NCBI RefSeq assembly: GCF_001307105.1 | Contig: NZ_LGYN01000030.1 | Coordinates: 1-64,000 of the forward strand | Direction: 5' to 3' | From: Bacillus australimaris | Lineage (GTDB): Bacteria > Bacillota > Bacilli > Bacillales > Bacillaceae | DNA length: 64,000 nucleotides | Shown: positions 15,905-25,794 of the stretch, in pieces | How the letters are laid out: each line of letters begins with the position of its first letter | How positions within the stretch are numbered: position 1 is the first letter of the stretch | Program-made: the position numbers and the translations under genes | Notes under the pieces: generated by a model | Database searches by the model: none | Seen by the model: only the letters and a program-made list of their open reading frames with translations | Told to the model about the DNA's origin: nothing

Positions 15905-17887
15905 TTATTTCGAGGAAGAGCTGGATTCATCTTTGGCGGAAGAGGAATCTTTTTCATCCTGTACTTTCTTTGTATAGTCATAATCGTTACGGTCAATCGG
16001 TGTAAAGCCTTTAGGCTTGTAGAAACGGAGTAAATCTTCGGTGACAATCTTATCAGAAGTCTCCAGCATCTTTTTCACCGTTTCATTTTCTTGTGATGCC
16101 TTGTCAGTTGGCTCGATTTTCTCGCCTGTTTTGTTGCTGTAATAGTTATTGCCTACTTTTGTGTAGTCTTTAGATACGAAGTCACCGTTTCTAAATGGCA
16201 CAAGCTCTTTAAAGTTCTTAGATAGGATATCAGAACCAGACATTAAATAGTTCTGTGTATCATCGCCGAGCAGGTGCAGAAGGGTTGGTGCGACATCGAC
16301 TTCACCAGAGTATTTATGAATCTGTCCGCCTTTTACGCCAGGTACATGGATAAAGAGCGGTACACGCATGAGCTGAGCATTTTCATAATCTCCAATTTTT
16401 TGTCCTGTCACTTTTTCCATTGCTTCATTATGGTTTTCAGAAATGCCGTAATGATCTCCGTACATAATGACGACTGTATTGTCATAGAGACCTGATTTTT
16501 TCAAGTCGTTGAAGAACTGTTCAATGGCTTCATCTAAATAATGAGCCGATTGGAAGTAGTTATCGACGACAGAGTCTCCGAAGTCACCAGGTTCGAAATC
16601 GGTATCACCTTCATCCATTCCAAATGGGAAATGGTTGGAGAGTGTAATGAATTTCGAATAAAACGGCTGCTTCATGCTTTCAAGAATCGGCATAGATTCT
16701 TTGAAGAACGGTTTGTCTTTCAGTCCGTAGTTCTTCGTATCTTGCTCATTCATATCGTAGTACTCAGAATCGTAAAATCTGTCATATCCAAACGACTTAA
16801 ACATTTCATTACGGTTCCAGAAGGTTTTCGTATTGCCGTGGAATTCTGCCGACATGTATTGATCCTTCTTCAGAATACCAGGAAGAGCTTGATATGTGTT
16901 TTGCGCTTTGTTAATAAAAACAGAGCCCTGTGATAATGGGAACAGCCCAGTATCCATCATAAATTCAGCATCAGATGTCTTTCCTTGTCCTGTTTGATGG
17001 AAGAAGTTATCAAAGTAAAACGTTTTGTTGTCATGAGCAAGTGAATTAAGGAATGGCGTTACTTCTTTTCCATTCACTTTATAATCAATGACGAAGTTTT
17101 GCAGAGATTCAAGTGAAATTGTAATGACGTTCATGCCTTTCGCTTTGCCGTAATAAGCAGGGTTTGGATCAGCGCTGTTCGCCTTTAAATAATTCTCTAC
17201 ATCTGTTACATCATTTGAATTTGCCAGAGCACGCTGGCTGTTTGATTTCACATTTTGAATGGCATCAAACACAGTAAAGTTATAAGCACCTAAATATTTG
17301 ACTAAATAATTGCGGTCGAACGATCTTGATAAAAGCTCTGGACGATCAATCTCTGCAGCGACTAAGTTGAGCACAAAGATTACAACAGAGGACACAAGGA
17401 CGAGTCTAAACGATTTTGACTTTTGAACAGGTACAGTCGCTGTACTTGTTTGCTGCTGCTTTTTCATGCGGACTGCGAGTACGATCAAAATGATTGTATC
17501 GATAAAGTAAAACACATCAGTCCAACGCATGAGTGAAAATGCACTATCACCTAATTGTCCGCCATTCGTTCCTGCCTGCATCACTGTAGGCAGCGTGATA
17601 AAGTCATTGAAGAATCGATAGTACACGATGTTTGCGTAAAGTAAAAAAGACATGAAAAAGTGAATCACAATGATAGCGGCAGGCTGCCATTTTTTCTTGA
17701 ACAATAAACCAAAGCCAAGAAAGAACAAGCTGGAGCTAATAGGATTCACGAAAAGCAAAATGTGCTGAAGCACATTTGATATACCAAGTTTAAATTCAAT
17801 TAAATACGCTGAATATGTTTTGAGCCACAGTAAGATGGCTGCAATCACAAAGAAGCCGAGACCTCTTTTTTGAATAAATGTTTTCAT
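15905..17887 (-). CDS. ltaS: Lipoteichoic acid synthase (YflE-like)
   Basis: A 660-residue enzyme that polymerises glycerol phosphate from phosphatidylglycerol onto a glycolipid anchor outside the membrane. Five N-terminal membrane segments (about residues 8-185) precede an extracellular sulfatase-like domain. Its catalytic Thr is about T304 in GQGKTSDAEFM, and VIMYGDHYG carries metal ligands. The C-terminus is a low-complexity Ser/Lys/Asp tail. The start at MKTFIQKR follows AAGGAG; the longer frame upstream lacks a ribosome binding site. Position next to nagP/yflB matches B. subtilis yflE (ltaS). Confidence 0.93.
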   Translation of the reverse strand: MKTFIQKRGLGFFVIAAILLWLKTYSAYLIEFKLGISNVLQHILLFVNPISSSLFFLGFGLLFKKKWQPAAIIVIHFFMSFLLYANIVYYRFFNDFITLPTVMQAGTNGGQLGDSAFSLMRWTDVFYFIDTIILIVLAVRMKKQQQTSTATVPVQKSKSFRLVLVSSVVIFVLNLVAAEIDRPELLSRSFDRNYLVKYLGAYNFTVFDAIQNVKSNSQRALANSNDVTDVENYLKANSADPNPAYYGKAKGMNVITISLESLQNFVIDYKVNGKEVTPFLNSLAHDNKTFYFDNFFHQTGQGKTSDAEFMMDTGLFPLSQGSVFINKAQNTYQALPGILKKDQYMSAEFHGNTKTFWNRNEMFKSFGYDRFYDSEYYDMNEQDTKNYGLKDKPFFKESMPILESMKQPFYSKFITLSNHFPFGMDEGDTDFEPGDFGDSVVDNYFQSAHYLDEAIEQFFNDLKKSGLYDNTVVIMYGDHYGISENHNEAMEKVTGQKIGDYENAQLMRVPLFIHVPGVKGGQIHKYSGEVDVAPTLLHLLGDDTQNYLMSGSDILSKNFKELVPFRNGDFVSKDYTKVGNNYYSNKTGEKIEPTDKASQENETVKKMLETSDKIVTEDLLRFYKPKGFTPIDRNDYDYTKKVQDEKDSSSAKDESSSSSK

Positions 17888-18463
17888 ATAAACACTCCTT
17901 TTCTCCGATACACGGAAGAGGCGGAACGAAAGAAAACGAACCATTAGAATATACCACGAAATACGTAAATAGAAAAGTCATAACCGGTCAAGGGCGTCAG
18001 CAGCCTGTCCAAGCAATAAAAGGAGAGAAAACGAAAATATCCGGACACCGAAAAACTTTTTATGAAAATCGACCTAATATTGACAGAAAATTCTGTAATT
18101 TTCCAGTTGTTATATCAATAAAACGGGTAAAAAGACACAAGTCTAAAGAATCAGTTTGATTTCATCAATGGTCATTTAGAGAGTATTTCCAGTGTTTATT
18201 CATGTTTATGCAGGTGAAGCGAGAAAAATGAGCACTGATATGGAAGTATTGAATGGATAAAAATTCCTCTTTGTTGATATATTAATATATTTTTTGTTTC
18301 GTGAACATAATCGTTTTGTTATGTTTTTTAAGGGTTTAAATTGTTTCAAATTGTGAACAAATTATCTAAATATACTTAAGTGAACATTCGAGACTATAAA
18401 CTTTTGAATGGGGGTCGATATAGACAATGACAGGAAATCTTCCATTGAAAGGATTGATAGTAT
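17888..18463. other. 576-bp AT-rich intergenic region
   Basis: This holds the divergent promoters of ltaS and the decarboxylase gene. A 14-bp perfect palindrome ATATATTAATATAT (18277-18290) and an inverted repeat TTGTT-N10-AACAA around 18340-18360 are visible. No convincing coding sequence or RNA gene was found; a 93-codon open frame at 17878-18159 has no ribosome binding site and no family resemblance. Confidence 0.5.
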
Positions 18464-20122
18464 ATGACTGTACGAGCAGAGAACCTCGTTCAGAACTGGT
18501 TTCCGAGTGAGGACGGAAATGCAGAAGAGCGTAAAGAACTTGTCAAATTAATGGAGCAGATTATTTCAGGGGTCGATCACCTGAAGGATCCAAACCGTGC
18601 ACACCTAAAAGGTGAAAAGAATCGCGAGGAGAATTTTTACAAAAAGCTCACTGAAACAAGTCAAATTCCGGTGAACGGCCAGCAAGCGGAACTTGTAAAT
18701 GAAGAATTACTGAAGCTTTTACATAACCATCCATACCACACAAAGTATTTCTTCACGAACATTTTGCCAATGGCAAGTACACCAGGAATTCTAGGCATGC
18801 TGACAGCGATGCTGGTAAATGGAAACAACCTTTGGGATGTTTATGGACCAGCGGGTGCAGAAGCTGAGGTCAGAGTGGTCTCAATGATGTCTAAGCTCAT
18901 CGGATATGATCCAAGTGTGAGCGGGGGATACACAACATGGGGAGGTCAGGGAGCGATTTTCTCAGGGCTGCGTTTAGCGATTGCAAAAGTTGCACCGGAG
19001 TCACTGCGAAAAGGTGTCCCACAAAATCTTTATGCGTTTTGTTCTGATGCTGCACATTACAGCTTATTTAAGTCAATGGAAGCAACAGGACTTGGAACAG
19101 ACAACTTGATCAGAATTAAGACAAATAAAGATCATTCAATGGATATGGAAGATTTGCGTTGTCAAATGGAACGTGTTGCACAGGATGGCGGAATTCCCGT
19201 TTATATTGTGGCAACAACTGGTACAACAGATGCCATTGCAATTGATGATGTAAAAGGGGTACGTGAAACAGCAGAAGCTATAGCTGAGAAGTATGGTCTA
19301 AAGGTGCCGCATATTCATGCGGATTCAGCGCTCGGCGGATTCTTTGCTTTCTTTAATGAGTATGATGTATCTGAAAACCCGCTGAAATTCTCAGACGGTG
19401 TTCTACGTATGCTAAAAGAGATCAAAGCGAAATTCCAGCATCTTTCTCTTGCAGATTCGATGTGCTTTGATTTTCAAAAGCTTGGTCAAACACCTTACAC
19501 ATCTAGTTTATTCTTAGTGAAAAACGCTGCTGATTTAAAGCGTTTAGACCTGGAAGAAAAAGAGACACCATATGTAGGGCATAGAGGCTACGGGGAATAC
19601 CATACGGGCTATACACTAGAATGCACAAGAATGGGAAGCTCAATCAGCATGCTGAGTGTGCTGTTAACGTTTGGGATTGAAGGCTATCAGCGTTTGCTCG
19701 GTCAATTTTTAGAGGTGAACCTAGCATTCAGAGAAGCACTTAGTCAAGAAATTCCACAAGCTGAAGTCGTGAATGATGACAATGTAGGAATGGCTACATT
19801 ATTTAGAATTTATCTAGACGGTTCACCTCGCTTTCAAGAAGAGATTTCTGGCGAAGCGACTTCAATGGAAATCGAGCGGAACAATGAATTGAACAAAATG
19901 CTGTTTGAAAAGCTTGGAGAGAAAAGAGACGAGATGTTCTTTGGAGATACAACGAAGTTTTTACTTGTCCATTCGAAAGAAGGGCAAGAATTCTATCTCA
20001 GTGTTAGTAAGTTTTTTGTCATCTCACCTTATACGTTACCAGAGCATATCCCTCATATCGTATCTTATTTAAAAGATGTCATTGCATCTGTTTGTAGTCA
20101 ATTTAACCATGTACATGCTTAA
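18464..20122 (+). CDS. Group II pyridoxal-phosphate-dependent decarboxylase
   Basis: A 552-residue fold-type I PLP enzyme of the glutamate/aromatic amino acid decarboxylase class. The Asp contacting PLP is in VPHIHADSALGGFF, and the Schiff-base Lys is K339 in FDFQKLGQTPY. The substrate-gate segment YGPAGAEAEV and the DNLIRIKTN loop are also present. The real substrate (glutamate, tyrosine, phenylalanine or another) cannot be read from these motifs. It sits 30 bases ahead of a chemoreceptor gene on the same strand and is flanked by genes that are adjacent in B. subtilis (ltaS and yflB). The pair is thus an insertion relative to that genome. Confidence 0.85.
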   Translation: MTVRAENLVQNWFPSEDGNAEERKELVKLMEQIISGVDHLKDPNRAHLKGEKNREENFYKKLTETSQIPVNGQQAELVNEELLKLLHNHPYHTKYFFTNILPMASTPGILGMLTAMLVNGNNLWDVYGPAGAEAEVRVVSMMSKLIGYDPSVSGGYTTWGGQGAIFSGLRLAIAKVAPESLRKGVPQNLYAFCSDAAHYSLFKSMEATGLGTDNLIRIKTNKDHSMDMEDLRCQMERVAQDGGIPVYIVATTGTTDAIAIDDVKGVRETAEAIAEKYGLKVPHIHADSALGGFFAFFNEYDVSENPLKFSDGVLRMLKEIKAKFQHLSLADSMCFDFQKLGQTPYTSSLFLVKNAADLKRLDLEEKETPYVGHRGYGEYHTGYTLECTRMGSSISMLSVLLTFGIEGYQRLLGQFLEVNLAFREALSQEIPQAEVVNDDNVGMATLFRIYLDGSPRFQEEISGEATSMEIERNNELNKMLFEKLGEKRDEMFFGDTTKFLLVHSKEGQEFYLSVSKFFVISPYTLPEHIPHIVSYLKDVIASVCSQFNHVHA

Positions 20123-20152
20123 ATCAAATCTGAGAGTGGAGATGTAGGAAAA

Positions 20153-21877
20153 ATGGCGAAACAAAGGAAATTTGGAGGATACACGATATCCTCCAAAATC
20201 ATGTCAGTCGTTACCGTAACATTACTCGCAACTGTTGCATTATTCGTTCTAACATTTTATCTAGTCAGCCAGGATTTATCGTCCCAGCTATTAAAACAAT
20301 TTGATTATCGATTAACAACAGATATTGATACTGCCAAAAAAGAAATCGATAACATCGATGGAAACGTGCTCAGCATTAGCGGGAAGGATGATCCCGTTTA
20401 TGTCAAGATCAAAAAGAAATTCACAGAGCTTCAAGAAGATCATACGCTTGAGAACTTATATGTGCTATCTAATAAAGGTGGTAAAGAAAGAATTATTGTA
20501 TTAACTGGGGAAGACAATGATTTTGACCAGGATTATGCATTCTCAGATGAGATGAAACAAGCTCTTTCTGAAGATAAAATGGTCAAAAGTGATATTTACC
20601 ATGATTCATATGGAACACATAAATCAGTCTTTTTGCCAATCAAAGATTCAGGCGGTGAGCTGACAGGGATTTTAGGAATTGATTTAGATGCGTCAGTTGT
20701 TCCAGCCACAATGAAAAAACTGACAATCTACATTTCTGTTGCTTCTGCTATTGTGCTCATCGGTGGATTGCTTTTCTCCTTTATAATGGGAAGAAGAATT
20801 GCGAAACCAGCACGTTCATTGATGGAATCAGCAAACCGAATTGCTGACGGTGATTTAACGGGAATGGTAGAGGTTCAAAGTAAAGACGAGATTGGCCAAC
20901 TAGCCGCCTCCTTCCAAAAGATGCAGGGGCGGATCAAAGAGCTTATTGCGAAGATCTCACACTCATCTAGTGAAGTGTCAAAAATGTCTTCACAGCTTCG
21001 CACCGTGACAAATGAATCGAGTCAAAGTGCGCAGCAAGTGTCAGAAGCCATGACGAATATGAGTGAAGGAATCAATGATTCTGTGGCAAATATTACGGAT
21101 TGCACGACCTCCGTTGCTGAGATCGACACTCAAATCGAAGGCGTCACAAAAGAAGTTGATGAAATGCAATCTGTTTCATCAGACGTGCAAGAGCAGTCAG
21201 AATCTGGTCAACAACTAGTACAGCATGTACTCGAACATCTCAATATGTTACATGACAAGATGACGAACTCAAAGCAGGCAGCAGAAGAATTACAATCACA
21301 TTCAACTGAGATTGAAAGTGTGATCTCCATTATTACCGATATTTCAGCGCAAACGAATTTGCTTGCACTGAATGCTTCAATCGAGGCGGCACGTGTTGGG
21401 GAAGAAGGAAAAGGATTTGCTGTTGTGGCAGATGAGGTGCGCAAGTTAGCTGAGCAATCAGCGGATGCGGCTAAAACTGTTTCAGACCTTGTCATCGGCA
21501 CACAGGAAAACAGCCAGCGTGTCCTTGAAAGTGTAGAGGAAAGTAGTAAAGCAGTGGAAGAAGGACGTCAGCAAATGGAAGGCACGTCACAAAACTTCGC
21601 TGGTATTTACGACGGCGTGTCTCAATTCGCAAGCAGAACGAACAATTTGCTTCAATCGATCAAGCAGGTAGAACGTGCATATCAAACGATTTCTACATCG
21701 ATTGAACAAATTTCAGTTGTATCAGAAGAACACGCAGCCAGCTCTCAAGAAGTGGCAGCAGCAACAGAACAGCAAAGTGCTGGCATGCAGCAAATTTCAA
21801 GTGCGATTGAACAACTCTCTGACATGTCAGAGGACTTAGCACATATGGTCTCAACCTTCAAAATCGACAATAAATAA
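20153..21877 (+). CDS. Methyl-accepting chemotaxis protein
   Basis: A 574-residue transducer. It has an N-terminal membrane segment (about 16-38), an extracellular Cache-type sensor domain (about 40-190, with [12 protein letters not shown] and [10 protein letters not shown]), a second membrane segment (about 194-214), a HAMP domain (about 215-268) and a long coiled-coil signalling domain. The conserved hairpin tip is [35 protein letters not shown], here shortened to key residues E-A-A-R and [10 protein letters not shown]. Starting 30 bases after the decarboxylase stop, with its own weak ribosome binding site (GTAGGAAAA), it is probably cotranscribed. It may sense the substrate or product of that enzyme, which is inference. 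Confidence 0.92.
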   Translation: MAKQRKFGGYTISSKIMSVVTVTLLATVALFVLTFYLVSQDLSSQLLKQFDYRLTTDIDTAKKEIDNIDGNVLSISGKDDPVYVKIKKKFTELQEDHTLENLYVLSNKGGKERIIVLTGEDNDFDQDYAFSDEMKQALSEDKMVKSDIYHDSYGTHKSVFLPIKDSGGELTGILGIDLDASVVPATMKKLTIYISVASAIVLIGGLLFSFIMGRRIAKPARSLMESANRIADGDLTGMVEVQSKDEIGQLAASFQKMQGRIKELIAKISHSSSEVSKMSSQLRTVTNESSQSAQQVSEAMTNMSEGINDSVANITDCTTSVAEIDTQIEGVTKEVDEMQSVSSDVQEQSESGQQLVQHVLEHLNMLHDKMTNSKQAAEELQSHSTEIESVISIITDISAQTNLLALNASIEAARVGEEGKGFAVVADEVRKLAEQSADAAKTVSDLVIGTQENSQRVLESVEESSKAVEEGRQQMEGTSQNFAGIYDGVSQFASRTNNLLQSIKQVERAYQTISTSIEQISVVSEEHAASSQEVAAATEQQSAGMQQISSAIEQLSDMSEDLAHMVSTFKIDNK

Positions 21878-21878
21878 C

Positions 21879-21997
21879 GAGAAAGGGCTAAAATGATCTT
21901 TATTTTAGCCCTTTCTCTCTTTTCAGCGTAATAGAAAATCTTTGAAGTCTAGGAAGCGCAGGACTGACACCGAATGCGAAGGTTTGTCTAGACGCTG
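21879..21997 (-). repeat. Terminator-associated repeat, copy C (short form, reverse orientation)
   Basis: Read on the minus strand it runs from the CAGCGTC end (21997) to a 16-bp perfect hairpin with the GGGCTAAAAT core (21879-21917). It matches the copies at 44550 and 51996 but lacks 46 bp in the middle. The deleted block is bounded by CTTC repeats in the full copies, so slippage between them explains the loss. The inner end CACGCTG appears as TACGCTG. The CAGCGTC end abuts the terminator stem at 21998. Confidence 0.8.
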
Positions 21998-22027
21998 AAG
22001 CTGGCTCTTGTGAGAGAGTCAGCTTTT
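21998..22027 (+). terminator. Terminator abutting repeat copy C
   Basis: A 10-bp stem (AAGCTGGCTC/GAGTCAGCTT, one G-U) is followed by six Ts. It probably was the original chemoreceptor-gene terminator, now 120 bp from the stop codon. Confidence 0.8.
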
Positions 22028-22070
22028 TTGCTATGCTTAATCAAATACTTGCGGCGAAAGGAGAAACGCC

Positions 22071-22457
22071 ATGGATTTTGCGCAGAGATTAGCAGAAGAA
22101 CGGATCAAAAAAGCGATGGATAACGGGGCTTTTGAAGGATTATCTGGCTTTGGGAAACCTCTGCCAAAAGATGACGCTGCTCATGTACCAGAAGAACTTA
22201 GAATGGGCTACCGCATCATGAAAAATGCAGGATATGCTGGGGAAGAAACAGCACTGAAAAAAGAACTCATGACTGTCAAAGAGTTACTTCAATCGAGTAT
22301 CGATGGAGCGGAACGAAAGAAACTGTCTCTCATATGTGAAGAAAAACAAAAACGTCTCGATGAACTCACATCTAAGCGCCAAACGTTTGCCCGTCCAGCC
22401 TCCTCCTTTTACAAAAACAAGGTCTACGAAAAATTAACGGAGCATAAAAAAAGATGA
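22071..22457 (+). CDS. yflB: DUF1992 / DnaJ-homologue-domain protein YflB
   Basis: A 128-residue soluble protein. The DUF1992 motif AEERIKKAMDNGAFEGLSGFGKPLP at the N-terminus is typical of YflB and of the DNAJC28 conserved domain. The rest is helical and charged. Position between ltaS and the tre operon agrees with B. subtilis. The exact role is unknown. GCGAAAGGAGAA precedes the ATG. Confidence 0.9.
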   Translation: MDFAQRLAEERIKKAMDNGAFEGLSGFGKPLPKDDAAHVPEELRMGYRIMKNAGYAGEETALKKELMTVKELLQSSIDGAERKKLSLICEEKQKRLDELTSKRQTFARPASSFYKNKVYEKLTEHKKR

Positions 22458-22472
22458 TGACACGCTGCCTCT

Positions 22473-22500
22473 CTGAGCACATTGAGGGAGCTTTTTTTAT
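22473..22500 (+). terminator. yflB terminator
   Basis: The stem GCTGCCTC/GAGGGAGC (one mismatch) is followed by seven Ts. Confidence 0.65.
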
Positions 22501-22520
22501 GAAAGCGCTACATTTTATTG

Positions 22521-22572
22521 TTGACTACATGTATATACAAATATAAAATATGAAGTAAACATGTATATACAA
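22521..22572 (+). promoter_or_regulatory. tre promoter with two TreR operators
   Basis: TTGACT (22521) and TAAAAT (22544) form a sigma-A promoter with 17-bp spacing. CATGTATATACAA occurs twice: at 22528-22540 inside the spacer and at 22560-22572 just downstream. Both contain the TGTATATACA palindrome bound by TreR, so repression would block polymerase and elongation alike. Trehalose-6-phosphate is the known inducer. Confidence 0.85.
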
Positions 22573-22622
22573 GTTTGTTGGTTCTTTTTTCTTATATAAA
22601 AAACGATCTCGGAGGGGATAGC

Positions 22623-24059
22623 ATGGCTGATTATCAGGCAGCGGCAGATCAGATTGTGAAAGCCATTGGCGGCAAAGAAAATATCGATCAAGCCACACAT
22701 TGTGTCACAAGGCTGCGCTTTGTGCTAAAAGATGAAGGCAAGGTTGATGAGAAAGCGCTTGAACAAATTGAAGAAGTGAAGGGATCTTTCTCAGCGAACG
22801 GTCAGTACCAAGTTGTCATCGGCCAAGGAGTCGTCAACCGAGTATATGCAGAAATGGTGAAACAGACGGGAATTGGGGAAGCCACAAAAGAGGACGTCAA
22901 GCGTGCCTCTGATCAAAAATTGAATCCACTGCAGCGTGCTGTGAAAACGCTTGCGGATATTTTTATACCGATTCTTCCAGCGATCGTTACAGCTGGTTTA
23001 TTAATGGGGATTAACAATATTTTAACAGCTCCTGATATTTTCTTCGATCAAAAATCGTTTGTCGATGTGTATCCGGAATGGGCTGATTTAGCGAACATGA
23101 TCAATTTAATTGCAGGCACTGCCTTCACCTTCCTGCCGGCATTAATCGGCTGGTCAGCTGTGAAGAGGTTTGGAGGGAATCCGCTTTTAGGGATGGTCCT
23201 TGGTCTGATGCTCGTGCATCCGGACTTGTTAAATGCGTGGGGCTATGGAGCAGCTGAGAAGACCGGAGACATTCCTGTTTGGAACTTGTTTGGACTTGAA
23301 GTGCAGAAGGTAGGCTATCAAGGACAGGTTCTTCCAATACTCGTTGCCTCCTATTTACTTGCAAAGCTCGAATTATTTATTACAAAACGGACACCTGAAA
23401 GTATTCAGCTGTTAGTTGTTGCACCGATTACGTTATTAGTCATTGGATTTTTATCATTTATCGTCATTGGACCTGTTACATTTGCGATCGGTAACGTTTT
23501 AACATCTGGACTTGTAGCCGTATTCCAGCAATTCGCAGCACTTGGCGGTCTATTATACGGCGGACTGTATGCAGCGTTAGTGATTACAGGGATGCACCAT
23601 ACGTTCCTCGCGGTTGATATTCAATTGATTAACTCAAAGCTGCACGGCACGTTCCTCTGGCCAATGCTTGCACTGTCCAACATTGCACAAGGATCAGCTG
23701 CCCTAGCGATGATGTTTGTCCTAAAAGATGAAAAGCAAAAAGGTCTTTCGCTGACATCAAGTATTTCTGCTTATTTAGGAATTACTGAACCTGCCATGTT
23801 TGGGGTCAATCTGCGTTATCGATTCCCGTTTATTTTTGCACTGATCAGCTCAGGATTAGCCGGTATGTTTATCGCTTCTCAAGGGGTGCTGGCAAGCTCT
23901 GTTGGTGTTGGAGGCATTCCAGGAATCTTCTCGATTATCCCAAAATATTGGGGCGCATTTGCTATAGGAATGGTGATTGTGCTGATCGTCCCGTTCATTG
24001 GGACCCTTTTATATGCAAAACTAAAAAAGAAGAAGGATTTGTCACAAGAACTTAACTAG
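22623..24059 (+). CDS. treP: Trehalose-specific PTS permease, IIBC
   Basis: A 478-residue permease that imports and phosphorylates trehalose to trehalose-6-phosphate. The N-terminal EIIB domain has its phospho-Cys in DQATHCVTRLRF (about residue 28). After a linker, the EIIC domain (about 110-470) has GMHHTFLAVDIQL and GITEPAMFGVNLRYRFPF. No IIA domain is fused. The start is at ATG 22623 behind GGAGGGG; the longer frame upstream would overlap the second operator. It is the first gene of treP-treA-treR. Confidence 0.95.
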   Translation: MADYQAAADQIVKAIGGKENIDQATHCVTRLRFVLKDEGKVDEKALEQIEEVKGSFSANGQYQVVIGQGVVNRVYAEMVKQTGIGEATKEDVKRASDQKLNPLQRAVKTLADIFIPILPAIVTAGLLMGINNILTAPDIFFDQKSFVDVYPEWADLANMINLIAGTAFTFLPALIGWSAVKRFGGNPLLGMVLGLMLVHPDLLNAWGYGAAEKTGDIPVWNLFGLEVQKVGYQGQVLPILVASYLLAKLELFITKRTPESIQLLVVAPITLLVIGFLSFIVIGPVTFAIGNVLTSGLVAVFQQFAALGGLLYGGLYAALVITGMHHTFLAVDIQLINSKLHGTFLWPMLALSNIAQGSAALAMMFVLKDEKQKGLSLTSSISAYLGITEPAMFGVNLRYRFPFIFALISSGLAGMFIASQGVLASSVGVGGIPGIFSIIPKYWGAFAIGMVIVLIVPFIGTLLYAKLKKKKDLSQELN

Positions 24060-24074
24060 TGGTGGTGAAGGAAG

Positions 24075-25775
24075 TTGAAGCAACAAACAAATGAACCGTG
24101 GTGGAAAAAAGCGGTGGTCTATCAAATTTATCCGAAGAGTTTTTTAGATACAACGGGCTCTGGTACAGGCGATATCAATGGTGTGACGAAAAAGCTTGAT
24201 TATATTAAAAAACTGGGGGCGGATTGTATTTGGCTCACGCCAATGTATGAGTCACCACAGCATGACAACGGCTATGATATTAGCGATTATACTAAAATCC
24301 ATGACATGTACGGTACAATGGCTGATTTTGAGCACATGCTGAAGGAAGCGCATGAGCGGGGAATACGAGTCATCATGGATCTAGCAGTCAACCATACATC
24401 CATTTTTCATGAGTGGTTTCAATCCTCACGTGAGTCAAAGGATAACCCTTATCGAGATTATTATATTTGGAAGGAGCCAAAAGCCGACGGTTCTCCGCCA
24501 AATGATTGGCAGTCGAAATTTGGCGGTCCAGCCTGGGAGCTAGACGAAGTAACAGGTGATTATTATCTTCATTTATATGATGTCACTCAGGCGGATCTCA
24601 ATTGGGAGCATGATGAGGTGCGCAGGCAAGTATATGACATCATGCACTTTTGGTTTGAAAAAGGAATAGACGGATTTCGGCTGGATGTCATCAACAATAT
24701 CTCAAAGGATCAACGCTTTTTAGATGATGCCGGCCAGTCTGTTCAGTGTGACGGTCGCATGTACTATACGGACGGTCCGAGAATTCATGAATTTCTGCAT
24801 GAAATGAACCAAGAGGTTTTTTCAAAATACGACAGTATGACAGTTGGAGAAATGTCTTCAACGAATATTGCAGACTGCATTCGATATACAAGACCTGATC
24901 GGCAGGAGCTGGATATGACGTTTAACTTCCATCATTTAAAAGTGGATTATCCAAATGGTGAAAAATGGGCAATCACACCATTTAATTTTCAAGAATTAAA
25001 GTCAATTTTGACTGATTGGCAGACGAAAATGCATGAGGGCGGCGGCTGGAATGCACTGTTTTGGTGCAATCATGATCAGCCGCGTATCGTCTCAAGGTAT
25101 GGTGATGATGACATGTATCACCAGCAATCAGCGAAGATGCTGGCGACCACGATTCATCTCATGCAAGGGACTCCGTATATTTATCAAGGTGAGGAAATTG
25201 GTATGAAAAATCCTCGCTTTGAGGACATTTCGTCTTACCGCGATATCGAATCACTTAATATGTACGAAGTCATGCTTGAAAAGGGGAAAACAAAAGAAGA
25301 AGCATTGGCGATTTTACAGGTCAAGTCAAGAGATAATGCGAGAACGCCGATGCAGTGGACCTCTGAAAAGAATGCTGGTTTCTCAAAAGGAACTCCTTGG
25401 ATTGAGCCGGCAAATAACGATATTTCGGTGGAAGCGTCATTAAAAGACCAAACGTCCATTTTCTATCATTATCAAGCCCTTTGCAGGCTGCGTAAAGAAC
25501 TTGATGTGATCACATATGGCAGCTTCACCTTACTCTTAGCAGAAGATCCAAAGATTTTTGCTTATGTTAGAGAACACAAGGATGAGAAGCTCCTTGTAAT
25601 TAACCACTTTTATGAAGGAGAGGTGGACTTTACGCTTCCCGATGAGCTTGTGCAGGCTGCAGATGAGATGGAGCGGGAAGTCCTGTTATCCAATTATGAG
25701 GATGTGCCGGCAGATATCAAGGGATTTACGTTGCGTCCATATGAGTCAATCGTTTATCATTTAACCAAACGCTAG
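24075..25775 (+). CDS. treA: Phospho-alpha-(1,1)-glucosidase (trehalose-6-phosphate hydrolase)
   Basis: A 566-residue GH13 enzyme cutting trehalose-6-phosphate into glucose and glucose-6-phosphate. The nucleophile Asp is in GFRLDVINNIS, the acid/base Glu in TVGEMSS, and the third carboxylate in NHDQPRIVSRYG. The N-terminus WWKKAVVYQIYPKSF is typical of TreA. It starts with TTG, 15 bases after the treP stop, with GAAGGA as ribosome binding site. The TTG may lower its expression relative to treP. Confidence 0.96.
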   Translation: MKQQTNEPWWKKAVVYQIYPKSFLDTTGSGTGDINGVTKKLDYIKKLGADCIWLTPMYESPQHDNGYDISDYTKIHDMYGTMADFEHMLKEAHERGIRVIMDLAVNHTSIFHEWFQSSRESKDNPYRDYYIWKEPKADGSPPNDWQSKFGGPAWELDEVTGDYYLHLYDVTQADLNWEHDEVRRQVYDIMHFWFEKGIDGFRLDVINNISKDQRFLDDAGQSVQCDGRMYYTDGPRIHEFLHEMNQEVFSKYDSMTVGEMSSTNIADCIRYTRPDRQELDMTFNFHHLKVDYPNGEKWAITPFNFQELKSILTDWQTKMHEGGGWNALFWCNHDQPRIVSRYGDDDMYHQQSAKMLATTIHLMQGTPYIYQGEEIGMKNPRFEDISSYRDIESLNMYEVMLEKGKTKEEALAILQVKSRDNARTPMQWTSEKNAGFSKGTPWIEPANNDISVEASLKDQTSIFYHYQALCRLRKELDVITYGSFTLLLAEDPKIFAYVREHKDEKLLVINHFYEGEVDFTLPDELVQAADEMEREVLLSNYEDVPADIKGFTLRPYESIVYHLTKR

Positions 25776-25794
25776 AAAATGGGGCGGAGGGAAA

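Noticed and set aside
22498-22514. cre-like TGAAAGCGCTACAT upstream of the tre promoter
   Set aside because: It has TGAAAGCG but the 3' half does not end in WWWCA; too weak to call.
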